Origin: Dioscorea cayenensis subsp. rotundata
Taxonomy: Eukaryota > Streptophyta > Magnoliopsida > Dioscoreales > Dioscoreaceae
DNA: 64,000 nucleotides
Assembly (NCBI RefSeq): GCF_009730915.1
Contig: NW_024087168.1
Coordinates: forward strand, 62,001 to 126,000
Direction of reading: 5' to 3'
Part shown: piece after piece, positions 22,483 through 34,060 of the stretch
How positions within the stretch are numbered: position 1 is the first letter of the stretch
How the letters are laid out: each line of letters begins with the position of its first letter
Made by a program: the position numbers and the translations under genes
Notes under the pieces: generated by a model
Seen by the model: the letters and a program-made list of their open reading frames with translations, nothing else
The model's database searches: none
Told to the model about the DNA's origin: nothing

Positions 22483-23643
22483 ATACTTTGCACCACAAGC
22501 AGATGGAGTACGATATGGTCCCCATAGATCACAATGAATGAGTTCAAACAAATCATGAGCTTTATTATCACTAACTGGAAACCGCTCTCTGGATTGTTTC
22601 GCACGAATGCATATATCACAAATCTTATTCGTCACAACACTAGACTTAATGAAAGTAACATTAGAAAGCAATTCTACAATCTTTGCAGAAGGATGTCCCA
22701 GTCTCCTGTGCCACAATTCATAGGAGCTCGCACTATTCGTCTTCATTGCTTGTGCAAATGTCAATCCACGAAAGTAGTAGAGCCTCCCTCGTATTTCACC
22801 CGCACCAATCAGCATCCTCGAAGTGCGGTCCTGAATAACACAAATAGCATTAGAGAACTGGACTATGCAATTATTTTCAGAAATCAGTTGTGAGATGGAT
22901 ATAAGATTGCAAGTCAAATTCGGAACATATAAAACATTGGACAAGGTGATATGTTTGTCCAGGATCACCACGCCTTCCTTTGTAGCTGTAGTATGTTCAC
23001 CATTCGGCATTCCCACTGGGCTTGCCGAAATATCATGCAAATTCGTCATTAGAGACATATCGCCTGTCATATGGTGAGAAGCTCCTGTATCAAGTATCCA
23101 CCATGGAGTATTTATTTTACCAGTCATTTTAGGATTCTTTGAGTCAAAAAAATGTTGGAGCCACTTCCACTGCTCATCGCTCACTCCAGGGAAGCCAGTT
23201 TGCTCACTAACAGCTCCTTGGGAAGAACTCATGACGGGTGGTGTTGCTGCCACATTAGCCCGTACACCACCTCCACGGCTACGACCAGCAACAAAACCTG
23301 CTCCACCATGTCTATGTGTACCACGTCCAGAACCTCTTGGACGGTCACCCCACCACTCGGGGTAACCTGTTAATTGAAAGCAATTTTCTACTGCATGCCC
23401 TGTTCTCTTACAGTGAGTGCAATATTTGTTAGGGTCTTTTGGTTCCAGTCGTGCTTCACCACGACCACGACCTGCTCGAACAGCAAAGCCCATGATTTCG
23501 CCTTTGTCATCTTTGCTGCTTGAGGTCGTTCTCATATGTTCTTCTCTCATCAATGTTGAGTACACTTTATTCATATTGGGAAGAGGATCCGTAGCAAGAA
23601 GGTTAGATCGTACCGTTCCATATAAGATGTTGTTGAGACCCAT
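22483..23643 (-). pseudogene. Ty1/copia gag end, protease and integrase start
   Basis: One long open frame of 387 codons. It starts inside gag (GTVRSNLLATDPLP), then a zinc knuckle CTHCKRTGHAVENC (CX2CX4HX4C). An RG/GR-rich stretch follows, then protease with WILDTGASHHMTG, the pre-integrase domain (SYELWHRRLGHPSAKI) and the integrase zinc site (CDICIRAKQ). It ends after HCDLWGPY, where the first catalytic Asp lies, because the copia sequence stops. The frame is intact over this length, which suggests a younger insertion than the other retroelements here, but the missing RT makes it defective. Confidence 0.9.
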
Positions 23644-24232
23644 GAGGAATTGGTGTACCTTCTCATCTTCTTTTCGTTTGTCAAATTCTTTGGCGGATCA
23701 CACGTGCACTTCCCACATCTACAAGTTGGATAAGGGATCACATTCATCCAAGTTTTTCCCGGATCTTTTTTCATCCTCCCATAGTAATCAGAAATAGATT
23801 TTGCACCTTGTCTGCACTCACTCAACTCGACCTTGAGTTGCTTTGGATACGTGGTCCGTTTGTGACACCAAAACGTTCTCTGATATCTAGCCACAGATCA
23901 AAAATGTTCTCCTTGTATGAAATAGTGGATCTCAACGTTGGTTCAATTGTATTGAAGATCCATGATACAAGCATTGAATTGACCGCGTACCAATCTTCTA
24001 AATCATCAGAATCGGATCGGGGACACGTGATTGCTCCGTCCAAGAATCCCGGCTTCTTCTTTTGATCGGAGAGAGACTCGAATGGCTTTTTGACCATTCA
24101 TCATAATTGTCGCCTTTCAATTGCACATGAGTAATTAGGATTCCTGGGTTATCATTAGGAGACAATTCATACGGGGATCTTTTCTTCTTTCGGACGAGCC
24201 ACCGATCCCTTCTCATCTTTGCCACCAGCCAT
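23644..24232 (-). pseudogene. Ty1/copia gag N-terminal half (frameshifted)
   Basis: The minus strand from ATG 24232 gives MAGGKDEKG, then SPYELSPNDNPGILITHVQL and GDNYDEWSK, the standard copia gag opening, then KKPGFLDGAI and LVSWIFNTIEPTL. It is spread over three frames with shifts near 24080, 23900 and 23700. A Cys-rich piece (CRCGKCTCD, about 23710) is typical of this gag subgroup. It would form the particle shell in an intact element. Confidence 0.82.
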
Positions 24233-24277
24233 GGTCCACTATGCTTAGGGTTTTAGAATCAACTTTTGTGAGATGTA

Positions 24278-24291
24278 TGGCTCTGGTACCA
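24278..24291 (-). promoter_or_regulatory. primer binding site of the truncated copia element
   Basis: The minus strand reads TGGTACCAGAGCC directly after the LTR end, matching the initiator-Met tRNA type of primer site with one difference. Confidence 0.75.
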
Positions 24292-24494
24292 TGACAAGAA
24301 CTTTGAAAGGAAAAACTTATCTCTTCATTGATTTTTGGTTTCATATATGTTACAATAGATATGAACAAGAAAACAAATCAATCTCCCAAAATATGGTAAC
24401 CATCCTACAGAAAAAGAAACTAAATAAATCTATATTAAGGAAAACTATATTTACAGAAACTATAGCTATATACTATAGATATATATACTCAACA
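24292..24494 (-). repeat. 5' LTR of the truncated copia element
   Basis: This 203-bp LTR begins TGTTGAGTATATATATC on the minus strand (24494) and ends CTTGTCA (24292). Confidence 0.8.
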
Positions 24495-24784
24495 AATACA
24501 ATGCTAAAAATACAAATACAATAATTTTTTTATACTTGTATTATTATATAAAATTATATAATATATATAATATATTATAGTGTTAATTGCCAAATACCCC
24601 TTGAAAATTTCGTTTATATACATTTTCCCCTCTCCAATTTTGGTATCCCAAAAAAAACCCTCCTTTTCTCTCCACTTATTTTTAAACCCGTCAAGTCGTT
24701 AAAGTGACTAAACGGAGTTGGTTGGGAATTTTTTTGACAACAATGACCTTCATCTACTAGCGCAACCTTTTTTTTTAATATGGG

Positions 24785-25105
24785 TTTTTATCTACTTGTA
24801 AGAAAGATCTTCTTCTAACCGGAGTCTTGGTTGTCCTTTTTTGGCATGTTTGCTCGTTCCATTTGGAATCTGTGAGATCTCGGGTTGGGTTGGCAGATCT
24901 GATCTGGAGATCGGAGTCACGGTGGAGACACCTAGATCCGCTGGCGACAGCGTGGGAGTTCGAAGGAAGTGCACCATCGCCGGAGCGGACCTCAATCATT
25001 TCTTTGATTTATGGGTGTTTGCCTGTTGTTTTATTTTCTTGGCGGCAATAAACGATAGACACAAAGATCAATGGTTTGAAGTCGGAGAACCCTTTAGAGG
25101 ACTCC
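24785..25105. other. GC-richer exon-like segment (left part)
   Basis: This stretch is clearly richer in GC than its surroundings and is open in more than one frame (plus-strand 24841-25105). I do not recognise a family. Its continuation is at 31820-32077, beyond the CACTA element. It may be a captured gene fragment or the 5' part of a transposon gene. Confidence 0.35.
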
Positions 25106-25128
25106 CACTACAACAAATTTGTCAATTA
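25106..25128 (+). repeat. CACTA left terminal inverted repeat
   Basis: 23 bp, perfectly inverted relative to 31797-31819. Confidence 0.95.
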
Positions 25129-25361
25129 AGGACATTCATCATAATATCACTAAATAACATATTTTTGTCACTAAAAATATTTTGTGACGTTTTTTTGCCG
25201 TCACCACGTGTCGTCGCCTAATCTCCGTCGCTAAAGGGTTAATGTGACAATTTGCATGGTTGTCACGCAATCATAACTTTTATATGACAAAATTGTGATA
25301 TGTCACAAATTCAACAATTATCTGTGACACTTATTGTTGTCACAAAATATTATGATAATTT

Positions 25362-25841
25362 GTCATAAAATGTTATAAATTGTCGCTAAATATGAAGTAA
25401 AATTTTGGAATTTTGTGACATTCTTCTTATCATCACATGATATGTGACGGAAATTTTTGTCACATATTGTACTAAAAAAACGTCATAAAATGTTATAAAT
25501 TGTCATTAAATATGAAGTAAAATTTTTAAATTTTGTGACATTATTTCAATGATCACATAATAAGTGACAAAAATGTTTGTCTTGTATTGTACAACAAATA
25601 CGTCATAAAATGCTATAAATTGTCACTAAATATGAAGTTAAATTTTAAAATTTTGTGACATTATTCTATTGATCACATAATACATGATGAAAATGTTTGT
25701 CACATATTGTACTACAAAAGCGTCATAAATTGTTACACATTGTCACCAAATACGAAGTAAAATTTTGAAATTTTGTGACATTTTTCTAATGATCACATAA
25801 TAAGTGACGCAAATGTTTGTCATATATTGTACAACAAAAGC
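25362..25841. repeat. four tandem 120-bp subterminal repeats of the CACTA element
   Basis: The units start at 25362, 25482, 25602 and 25722, each beginning GTCATAAA and carrying TTTTGTGACAT and TTTGTC/GTGAC words. Spacing is exactly 120 bp each time. Subterminal repeats bind TNPA in En/Spm, so TGTGACA-type words are likely binding sites (inference). Confidence 0.93.
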
Positions 25842-26424
25842 GTCATAAAAAGTATAATAGTTATGTCATAAAAAATTGACTATAATATCATTTGTGATAC
25901 TTTAATAATGTCACATATTAATTTTTTTGTGATGTAACAATTAATTGAATATCATCTTATTCTTGATAATTTTTTAATGTAGTTTTGAAAATGTCACAAA
26001 TTAATATTTTATAATATAAATTATTTAAAAAATTATTTTTTTAATAAAAATATCAATATTAAATAATACTATGATACAAATACATATTAGAGGCATTGTA
26101 TTATTATAAGTAATTTGTCAAATGTATCATAAGTAAATAAAATAAATATTTTTATTCAAAATAATAAAATCAATAAGTAACATGGACTCACAAACTGAAA
26201 TATCATAAAAAGTCCTAATGACAATAAAAACTTATAGCTTTTAAAGATGCATATCAAACTAGATAATTTCCTGTAGCCTCCATTCGAACTCTTAATTTAA
26301 CTCTTGTGTTGATGGTACTTCTGTCGAATAAGAGCTTGTCTCATTATGACCTTAAATCAATATTTTTAACAAACAAATGATAATATTAATTCATAATAAG
26401 GGTAAATAAAAAAAAAGTTGAACT

Positions 26425-27345
26425 TTAAAGTAGACAAGGAAGTTTGATTATGCATATACCTGAAAATTGAGGAATGGGCACTTGGATTCCAATAGCTAAT
26501 AAAGCTTGAGTCATAGCTTGCATTTGATTTCGAATCACGTTATAATTTGACTTATATTGTTGGAGCTCATCTTGTATCTCTGTAAGAGTTTCTTTTGACC
26601 TAGCAAAGCTGACATTTGAGACTTTTTCAATAGGCTTAGGTCCATATCCAAATCCTTTAATGTATCCTGAGGTAGTACCAAGTACTTCATCAACTATTGC
26701 ATCAATGTTTTTCTGGTTGTGATCCTTCTTCTCCAAGTAATGCTAATTTATCAACCATCATTTTCTAGAAATTAAAAAGAAATATTAACTAACAAGCAAT
26801 CTTATTAAATAAATAAATAAATTCTTCTTGTGAAAGATCTAACATAAGGTATTTGAGCCTCAGATGTTAACCATCCTTTACTCTCTGAATAGTGAGTCGA
26901 CTTGAAAACATCCATTCTATTCAGTTCTTGATCGTCCTTATGCTATATAGTTATAAAATTAATAAACTTACATAGAATTAATCATTCAAACAAAAACTGA
27001 CAGTTAAATAATGTACGAAAACAATAATAATTTACCAAAGTAAAGTGACTTGCAACAAATGCCCTTGATCCTTGATTATGAGTAAACTTTACTTCTTGTC
27101 TAGCCCTTTGGTTGATTTCACACCTCCTCTTTATTTTTGAATGAATGAAAAAACAAATATAGTCATGATATACATAATTATAAAAAAAAAAAAAAATCAA
27201 AACCACTATTAAATAAAATTTTCTAGTAAAAAAATAAAAAATCATATGGTGTAAATTAATTAGTAAATGGATAAGAAATAATACCTTGTAATTGGAATCA
27301 CTAAATAAATTACAGAGATCTTCTCATTTTTCTTGCATCAAATGG
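26425..27345 (-). pseudogene. TNPA-like gene of the CACTA element (decayed exons)
   Basis: Minus-strand exon-like blocks match the Transposase_24 order: QEKWEDLCNLFSDSNYK (about 27345-27290); EINQRARQEVKFTHNQGSR (about 27130-27035); DVFKSTHYSESKGW (about 26930-26850). The C-terminal block is at 26736-26425, with GYIKGFGYGPKP and a coiled coil ending near QVPIPQFSG. AT-rich introns separate them. The protein would bind the subterminal repeats and pair the element's ends. It is related to, but clearly different from, the TNPA-like gene at 20068-21792. Some exons contain stops. Confidence 0.75.
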
Positions 27346-29680
27346 AACTTTGGAAACAAAATGATCATGAATATAAGTGAATATAATAAGAACCTAAGAG
27401 AGTAATAATAAATCATCATTTGTATATAAACCCTTTTTTATTTTCACAATTAAAGTGTGGTACTAGGTAATCAAATATCTATTCTTACAAATATATCTAT
27501 ATAAATATAATGTTTGAGTGATAAATACTACACAAGATGCACATGCTTGTTATTAATATAGCTCCTTCACAGTCTTCTTATTTAAAAAACAAATTACCCA
27601 TGCATTTGCATGATTCAATCAAACTTTGACTCCTCCTTTCATAATTAACATACATAATACTAAACAATTCCTAAATAAAATACATAATACTAAACAATAA
27701 CATATGTTGAAAACAATTTTGGTAAATATCAAATTAACATAAACAATTTTTATTACTTGATATTTAATCAACTATTAAATAAACATCAAAGATGAATTAC
27801 ATGAATATATAAACATATATGCAATAAATTAAAATTACCTTGGAAATTCAACAACTGCAAAATCCTCCGATGTGGATACACCCAATACTCTTAAATAACT
27901 AGTATGAATAATAGAGTTTTTCTTATAGATTTGTTTTTATAGAAATATTTGAGTAATATGATAAGCATAAAGCAATTAGATAAATTAAAATTTAAAAATA
28001 TATAATAATCTCTAAATCATTAGTAAATTTGACCATATTAATTTTTATAATTACCATAATATTTGTTTTTTATTTATTAAATTACCTAAAGTAAATGATT
28101 ATCCCAATTTTGAAGCCGTTTATATTTGGGTATGGCCCTAAGTAAACTAAAATTTATTTTAATTATTTATCAAAATACTATAATAAATTTAACAATTTTT
28201 TAAAATAAAAAAATATGGCGACTTAATTATGTTTATAATAACAAAAAATACTGGTTTTGGACTGTTAGATGTCTATATTCATATTTTTAATTAATTAATT
28301 AATTAAATTTAATATTTTTGTTTATTTGAAATTATGAGATGAAGTGTGAATATGGAATCAATAATAGAAAAAAATAAGGAAAAAGCATAAAAGAGAATTT
28401 AACTAAAATAAGGTGTTAAAAGATATAGAAAGGAAAACTACATAAAAGATCATCTCTAAAAATCAAATAGGCCAATCATTACATAGTTCAAGACTAAAAT
28501 ATTATGATAATTACCAAAGACCCAACATACAAAACATTCAATAGAAGTTATCGGGATAAATCTTTAACATACTCCTTATCACTCTCCTTTTCTTCTACAT
28601 TATCATCTTCATAGTCATCCTCAACAAACTTGTTCAAATCAATGATTGAAATTAATTTCTTTTTTTCTTATTTTTGTTTGAACTAAACTTTCTTTTCATC
28701 AGCACCATTGCTTAAATCTAATTGATGCATTATGGCAGCACTTTCAATAGAGTCATATGCCACCTCATCTACAATACCTTCTAATGGGTGCTGAGACAAC
28801 CTCCGTTGAAACATCTTCATCTTCAACTTCTTTCATTACAATATATTGGATCCATTACAACTACAAAATAAATAAATAAAATAAAACTTGCATGCTCTTA
28901 TAATTTGAATGCATACACTATTGCAGATATCATTATGAGACGAATATAATAGTCAAGAGAACATGTACGACATGATTCTTCATTAATATATGTAAGGCTT
29001 CAATCTTAATATAGGTGAAAGTTAACTATATAAAAACATAAATTAGGTTTAATAAAAAGATATAAATAAATTAGGGGTTCAATCTAAAAAATATGCCATC
29101 AATATAAATATATATAAATTAATTTCAAATTTTAGTTTCATATTTAATTTTAAAAAAGTTATTAGAATATAAGTATATTAAAATAATTTCTATTTTATTT
29201 TTCATATTTAATTTTTAAAAAGAAATTATTCGATTGGGATATATCTATATTAAAGAAATTCAATGTTTAGTTCATATATTACCAATTTTACCACTCGTAC
29301 ATAAATCTCTCTCACATTGTATTGATAAATTGCGTTTCTTAATCAATGTAGAACTTACCATTGATTCAATTTTTCTTAATATATATATATATATCAAATC
29401 GCAATTTTTTTTAAATATTGTACTTAACAACCCACGTTCACTAAACCACAATTATTGACTTTCAATTGCCACACATTCCTATATTATCCAAAACAAAAAA
29501 AATAAATAACTAAAATAGATGATAAGTATGATGCAATGGTAAGATCAATTTACTCTCTATCCAAATATGAAGAGAAGTATTGTTTATTTATTATTTTTAT
29601 CTCATAATATATAATAAGATTAATAAAAATAATATATTTTTATCTTAATTTATAGAGAACATAAAAATTTCATTAGAAAA
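27346..29680. other. AT-rich interior of the CACTA element
   Basis: Possible small exons of the TNPA-like gene on the minus strand lie at 27840-27900 (EDFAVVEFP) and 28560-28860 (acidic). No complete gene is visible, and TNP2 motifs are absent. Confidence 0.4.
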
Positions 29681-29681
29681 A

Positions 29682-29945
29682 TATATTATTTAATTATTTT
29701 ATTAATTTTAATATAATAATTTAAATAATAAATAATAAAAATATATAGTGGGAGGGGTTAGCCATCGAGTTAGTAACCCAATTCCGGGTTTATATCTCAC
29801 ATTAAAAACATATTATTTAATTATTTTTATTAATTTTAATATAATAATTTAAATAATAAATAATAAAAATATAGTGGGAAGGTTAATAACCTGGCATGTA
29901 GGGTTACTATCTCCCATTAAAAACCTATTATTTAGTTTATTTTAT
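29682..29945. repeat. tandem repeat, about 120 bp unit, CACTA interior
   Basis: Two full units and a partial third share ATTAATTTTAATATAATAATT, ending near AAAAATATA(TA)GTGGGA. Confidence 0.75.
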
Positions 29946-30204
29946 TAATTTTTAATATAATAATTTTGAGTATTATTCATATATTATATTATTTTATATT
30001 TATTTTAAAAATATAATTTTAAAAATGTGTTATTTATTTATTTTTAATAATTATATTTAACAATTTATTAAATATAAATAGTAATTTTTGAAAATAGTAA
30101 TTTTTTTATGCTATATAAATAGATTAGTTAAATATCAAAATGATAATTTTTTGCTTTGAATCCAAATTAAAACTATCGTATTAATTTATAAAAAATTATT
30201 ATGT

Positions 30205-30230
30205 TTGGAATATATATATATATATATATT
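30205..30230. repeat. TA microsatellite
   Basis: About ten TA units. Confidence 0.8.
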
Positions 30231-30334
30231 ATAGAGAGAAGTAAAGAGAGAGGGGTCCTTCTAAAAACATTTATTATTATTTTATATGCATAAATAAATA
30301 TGAAATGTACTAACAAAATCTACTAAAAATCTTA

Positions 30335-30560
30335 CCAACAAAAATCTTATAAATAGTTTAAAAATGTTATAGATGGTTTAAAAACCTTTAATCTAAAATT
30401 TACAAATATCATGAGCAGTATCAAATTCTTTAATTTAAAATTTAAAAATCTTATGGATAGTTTAAAAATGGTATAGATATTTTAAAAATATTTAATTTAA
30501 AATTTAAAAATCTTATGAGCAGTTCAAAAATTTTTAATTTAAAATTGAAAAAACCTTTAG
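30335..30560. repeat. short tandem repeats in the CACTA element
   Basis: Repeated phrases AATCTTATGGATAGTTTAAAA and TTTAATTTAAAATTTAAAAA recur two to three times, diverged. Confidence 0.6.
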
Positions 30561-30749
30561 ACGAAAAATGAAATATATTAATAAATAATCGATGGTATGA
30601 AGAATAATGAAGTAATGGAATTATTATTTATTTAATCTCTTTATCCAAATAGGAATATAATTATTATTTATTTGTAAAAAAAACAAAATTGCCTATATAT
30701 ATGACATGGTTTCTAATTGGATCCGTTACTTTTCTATTTTAAAAATTAT

Positions 30750-31620
30750 ATTTTTAAAATTAAAATTGTAACTATGCTATACTGTATACATTAGTGTTAG
30801 TAGAATCATATTAAAATTTTGTTTTGAATAAGTGATTTTAAAATTCATTAAAAAAAATAATATTAATCATGTAATATATTTTCCACTCAATATTTAAGTG
30901 TTTACTAAAAGTATTATTGTTTATGTTCTAATAATAATTAATACTTTTTTACAAAAAGATAAATATCAGTGGCAGATAATTAATACTCTTAAATTAATCA
31001 ACAAGTGGTGGCATTCATTAATATCATCACACAATTTAATATTTATTTATGATAAAAATATATTGTCATTATTAATTATATTTTTGTTATAAAATTGCAT
31101 GTCACAAAAATTAATTAATAAATGGAAAAATTAAAATTGTCATTGATGGTACACATTAGTATTAGTGGCATTATATTAAAAAACAAAAATAATATTAATT
31201 GCCTAATATATTTGCCACTCAATATTCCATTCATTTTATAAGTATTATTGTTTATGTCATTTAATACTTATATCTTCTAATAATAATAATAAATATTTCA
31301 TTAAAAAAAAGAAAAATATTAGCTGTAGATAGTTAATATCATTAAGTTAATCAACAAGTACCTAATGTAATATTTGTTTGTGACAATAATATAATGTCAT
31401 TATTATATTTTTGTGACAAATCTGCCTAGTCACAAAAATTAATTTAGATTAATGACAAAATTAAAATTGTCATTAATAGTACACATTATTATTAGTGACA
31501 CTATATTAAATTTTATGTCAAATAATATACTTTAGAATTTGTCATAAAAAAACATATTATTAATAACACGACATGTTCGTCATTGAATATTTAAGTTGTC
31601 ACTAAAAATATTTCCCTCCA
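30750..31620. repeat. right subterminal repeats of the CACTA element, about 330-370 bp units
   Basis: Three diverged units share AAAATTAAAATTGTCATT, with starts near 30754, 31122 and 31453. They include TTGTCAC/GTGACAA words like those at the left end. Confidence 0.75.
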
Positions 31621-31796
31621 TCTTCAATTGGTTCGAAGATTTGGGGCCAAGTTTTTTGTGACATTATCATATGACAATTTAAAATATTGTCACATAAAAT
31701 ACTTGTTTTAAGGAAGTGAGCGACAAAATAATGTTTTTGTCACGTTATGTCAGTTCTTGTGACAAAAATCTAATGTGTCACAATGTAATTTGTCAC

Positions 31797-31819
31797 TAAT
31801 TGACAAATTTGTTGTAGTG
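31797..31819 (-). repeat. CACTA right terminal inverted repeat
   Basis: 23 bp, the perfect inverse of 25106-25128, followed by the TCC duplication. Confidence 0.95.
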
Positions 31820-32077
31820 TCCATTGGTGGAGAGTTGGATCTGTAGACAAGCTCTGCTGGTGTTGGGGTTGAGGAGAAAGAGGTCGTGGAGATTGTTGGA
31901 GAGGTTGAGGAGCTAGTGCCATTGGAAGCGGAGAAGAAAAGTGAGGAAGGCGAGAACTTGGAGAATCATACTAAGTTTCTGGTTGAAGAGACAAAGGAGA
32001 GGGAGAATGTAGTTGCGGAGGAGATAGATAGAGATGAATTAGGAGAAAACTTTAGATTAAAGTATGTTTCTGTTTAA
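31820..32077 (+). other. exon-like segment (right part), Glu-rich
   Basis: The plus-strand frame encodes a Glu/Val-rich peptide (VEIVGEVEELVPLEAEKK onward) to a stop at 32077. It continues the segment broken by the CACTA insertion, though a TAG at 31844-31846 interrupts the frame. Family unknown. Confidence 0.35.
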
Positions 32078-33075
32078 ATATATGTGTTTTCGTGTAACTT
32101 AGGTATTTTTTGTTTAAAAAAATTTGTTTATGTTTAATAATATTGGTTCATGTTTAAGTTACAGAGTAGCGTTTAACACAAACATACAATTTTAAATGGA
32201 AACTGGGTTACTTAAGAAGAAACTGGGTTATTTAAGCGGAAACTAGGTTAGTTATACACAAACATACACTATTAAGTGGAAGCAGACTAAGTTAAGCTAC
32301 TAGTACAATAATACATTATATTTTGATTAATTTAGATCCCAAAACTCTTTAGAAATTATTGGATTAAAAATAAAAATTAAAATTAAACTCAAATTCAATT
32401 GGTCTTTTTTAATAAATGCTTAAAATAATGTTTAAAAGAAAATATCTTGGAATAAGAACTTTAGGGAATTATAACATAAAAGAATCACCTTTTTATGGAT
32501 ATATGGATAAATCTCTAGACTATTTTACCATGGATTAATTCTTGTTCTATAAACTTTAGACTATTTTACCAGTACTCTATTAAATCTTGTAGATTCCAAT
32601 CAATATTTTCTTTCGAAATTAGAAGTACATTAAACATAAAGATAAATTTTAACGTTTTACGTTTAATAATAGTTGTTTTTGTTTAAGTTATTTTATTTCC
32701 GTTTATTAATCCGGGTTTTTGTTGAAGCTAACACATTTTCGTTTAACAGTCTCGGTTACTGTTTAATTTACCCATTTTTGCTTATCCGATTATGTTAGAG
32801 CGCATTGTTAAATATTTTACTTTTAATTTGTTGGGTTTCAATAGTTTTACATTATATGTTAATGCGTATCTAATTAAGTTTACTAATTTTTGTTTAATAG
32901 TTTTGGTTGTTGTTTGTGAATACACTTTATACGTTTAACAATAGGTTTTTGTTTAAGTTATCTTGTTTCTGTTTAATAATTCGGGTTTTTGTTTAAGGTA
33001 TCTTGTTTTCGTTTAATAGTCTTGGTTTCTGTTTAACAATAGTTATTTTTGTTTAAATTACCTTGCTTTCTTTTA
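32060..33075 (+). repeat. GTTTAA repeat array (non-autonomous MULE-like element)
   Basis: About twenty GTTTAA words, mostly in the context TTTNTGTTTAA(T/G), spaced roughly 20-30 bp, densest at 32640-33070. The same word fills spacers of the MULE at 55815. Confidence 0.8.
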
Positions 33076-33227
33076 TCAATCCTTGTTTGTGCAATCAACC
33101 CCATGATAAACATTCCGATAATTTCAAATTTATCCATACAAAAAGAATCAACATAAATCGAATGAATTTGAATTAAAAAAAACACACACATACCAATTAA
33201 GAATCTCCAAGGGGATCGACATAAGTT

Positions 33228-33494
33228 CTAAATCGTTCCTTCCTCTCTTACAAAACACCGAATACCCTCCCCCTCCTCATCCTCCTTCCGTTCGTCCGAT
33301 TTCTTCGGTTCTGTATAGTACAACACATCTCTCATTAGTATATCGATTCTCGTTGGCCTCTTTCTTTTCAAGGCCGAGCCTTTCCCACCGACTTCATCGT
33401 CAAGGCAAACCCAAAGAACCCATAGCAACAGAAGGTGGTGATGAAAATGGTCGAAGGCCACTAGAGATCCGCTGTGAGGCTCAAGGTCTTTCAA
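33228..33494 (-). other. open frame of 88 codons, unknown
   Basis: A GC-richer minus-strand frame with a basic stretch (GSALKRKRPTRIDI) and an acidic one (DERKEDEEGEG). No family is recognised. It lies inside the non-autonomous MULE-like element and may be part of a captured gene. Confidence 0.3.
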
Positions 33495-33734
33495 AAAATA
33501 TTTGAAAGATGGGAAAAAACTGGGTTATTTTAAAAAAGATGATGTGCTTTTTTCTATCATTGTTGAGGGTAAAAATGGAATTCAATCAAATGAATTAGAC
33601 GGAATTAGCTGAAAGGGGGAAAAAATGAAGTGAAACAAAAAAGGAAGAGCTGTCCGGCAAATTCAAAAGTCAGAGGGGTTGTCTGGGAATTTTTTTAAAC
33701 TGTTAGGGGGTAAAAAATAATTTTCCCTTATATA

Positions 33735-33780
33735 TAATTATAATTCCATCCGCCTGATGTCTCGGATGGAATTATAATTA
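33735..33780. repeat. perfect 18-bp inverted repeat (hairpin)
   Basis: The arms TAATTATAATTCCATCCG (33735-33752) and its exact inverse (33763-33780) are separated by 10 bases. It marks the border between the MULE-like element and the chimeric gene-fragment region. Confidence 0.9.
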
Positions 33781-33784
33781 ATAC

Positions 33785-34060
33785 CAGCTTGCCTTATCCT
33801 CTCCCTCTCTCGAGACTCTGACAAGCCGCCTCCATCTCCACAGATGATCGTGACGCCGACGACCGCCAGGCCGCCTTCCTCATCCTTTCCTCCTCCACTT
33901 GGATCCGATCGGCGCCTGCTATTTCTCCTCCGCCGATGTCTCGAATGTCCGACAATCATCACCATTGTTGCCATTTCGAGGATTTCAGGTATGATCCTCT
34001 TTACGCCCTCAACTTCGACGACGCCTACCTCGCCGGAGATCTATCTAAGTATTGCAATTT
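33785..34060 (+). pseudogene. GC-rich exon-like segment, unknown gene
   Basis: GC-rich coding-like sequence. One plus-strand frame reads MSDNHHHCCHFEDF then RYDPLYALNFDDAYLAGDL. It stands out sharply from the AT-rich flanks and resembles a first exon. I do not recognise the family. Confidence 0.35.

Larger units (their letters stand above)
22483..24494 (-). mobile_element. Ty1/copia element truncated in integrase
   Basis: It has a 5' LTR (24494-24292), primer binding site, gag and protease on the minus strand, and breaks off early in integrase at about 22483, where CACTA sequence begins. RT, RNase H and the 3' LTR are absent. It belongs to a different copia lineage from the element at 11581-17609. 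Confidence 0.88.
25106..31819 (-). mobile_element. CACTA (En/Spm) transposon with intact ends
   Basis: It begins CACTACAACAAATTTGTC at 25106 and ends with the inverted copy at 31819; 23 bp are identical. The 3 bases TCC flank both ends (25103-25105 and 31820-31822), the 3-bp target duplication expected of CACTA elements. Removing the element rejoins a GC-rich segment. Internally it holds a decayed minus-strand TNPA-like gene but no TNP2 transposase that I can see, so it depended on enzyme from elsewhere. Confidence 0.93.
24581..33730. mobile_element. non-autonomous MULE-like element, split by a CACTA insertion
   Basis: The left end GTGTTAATTGCCAAATACCC closely resembles the left end of the Kaonashi-like MULE at 55815 (GTGGAAATTGCC). 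The right end, read inverted from about 33730, has GGGAAAATT then TTTTTTACCCCC. Both flanks are C-runs in AT-rich DNA. Inside are GC-rich exon-like pieces and a GTTTAA array of the kind found in the MULE at 55815. Without the CACTA insertion it is about 2.4 kb. It has no transposase. The exact ends and target duplication are unresolved in the AT-rich surroundings. Confidence 0.5.

Noticed and set aside
29234..31092. AT-rich frames in the CACTA interior as TNP2
   Set aside because: No TNP2 blocks (for example a DUF4218-type or DDE region) could be read; composition alone explains the open frames.
32060..33075. CRISPR-like regular array
   Set aside because: The repeated word is only about 6-11 bp, spacing is irregular, there are no cas genes, and this is a plant genome.
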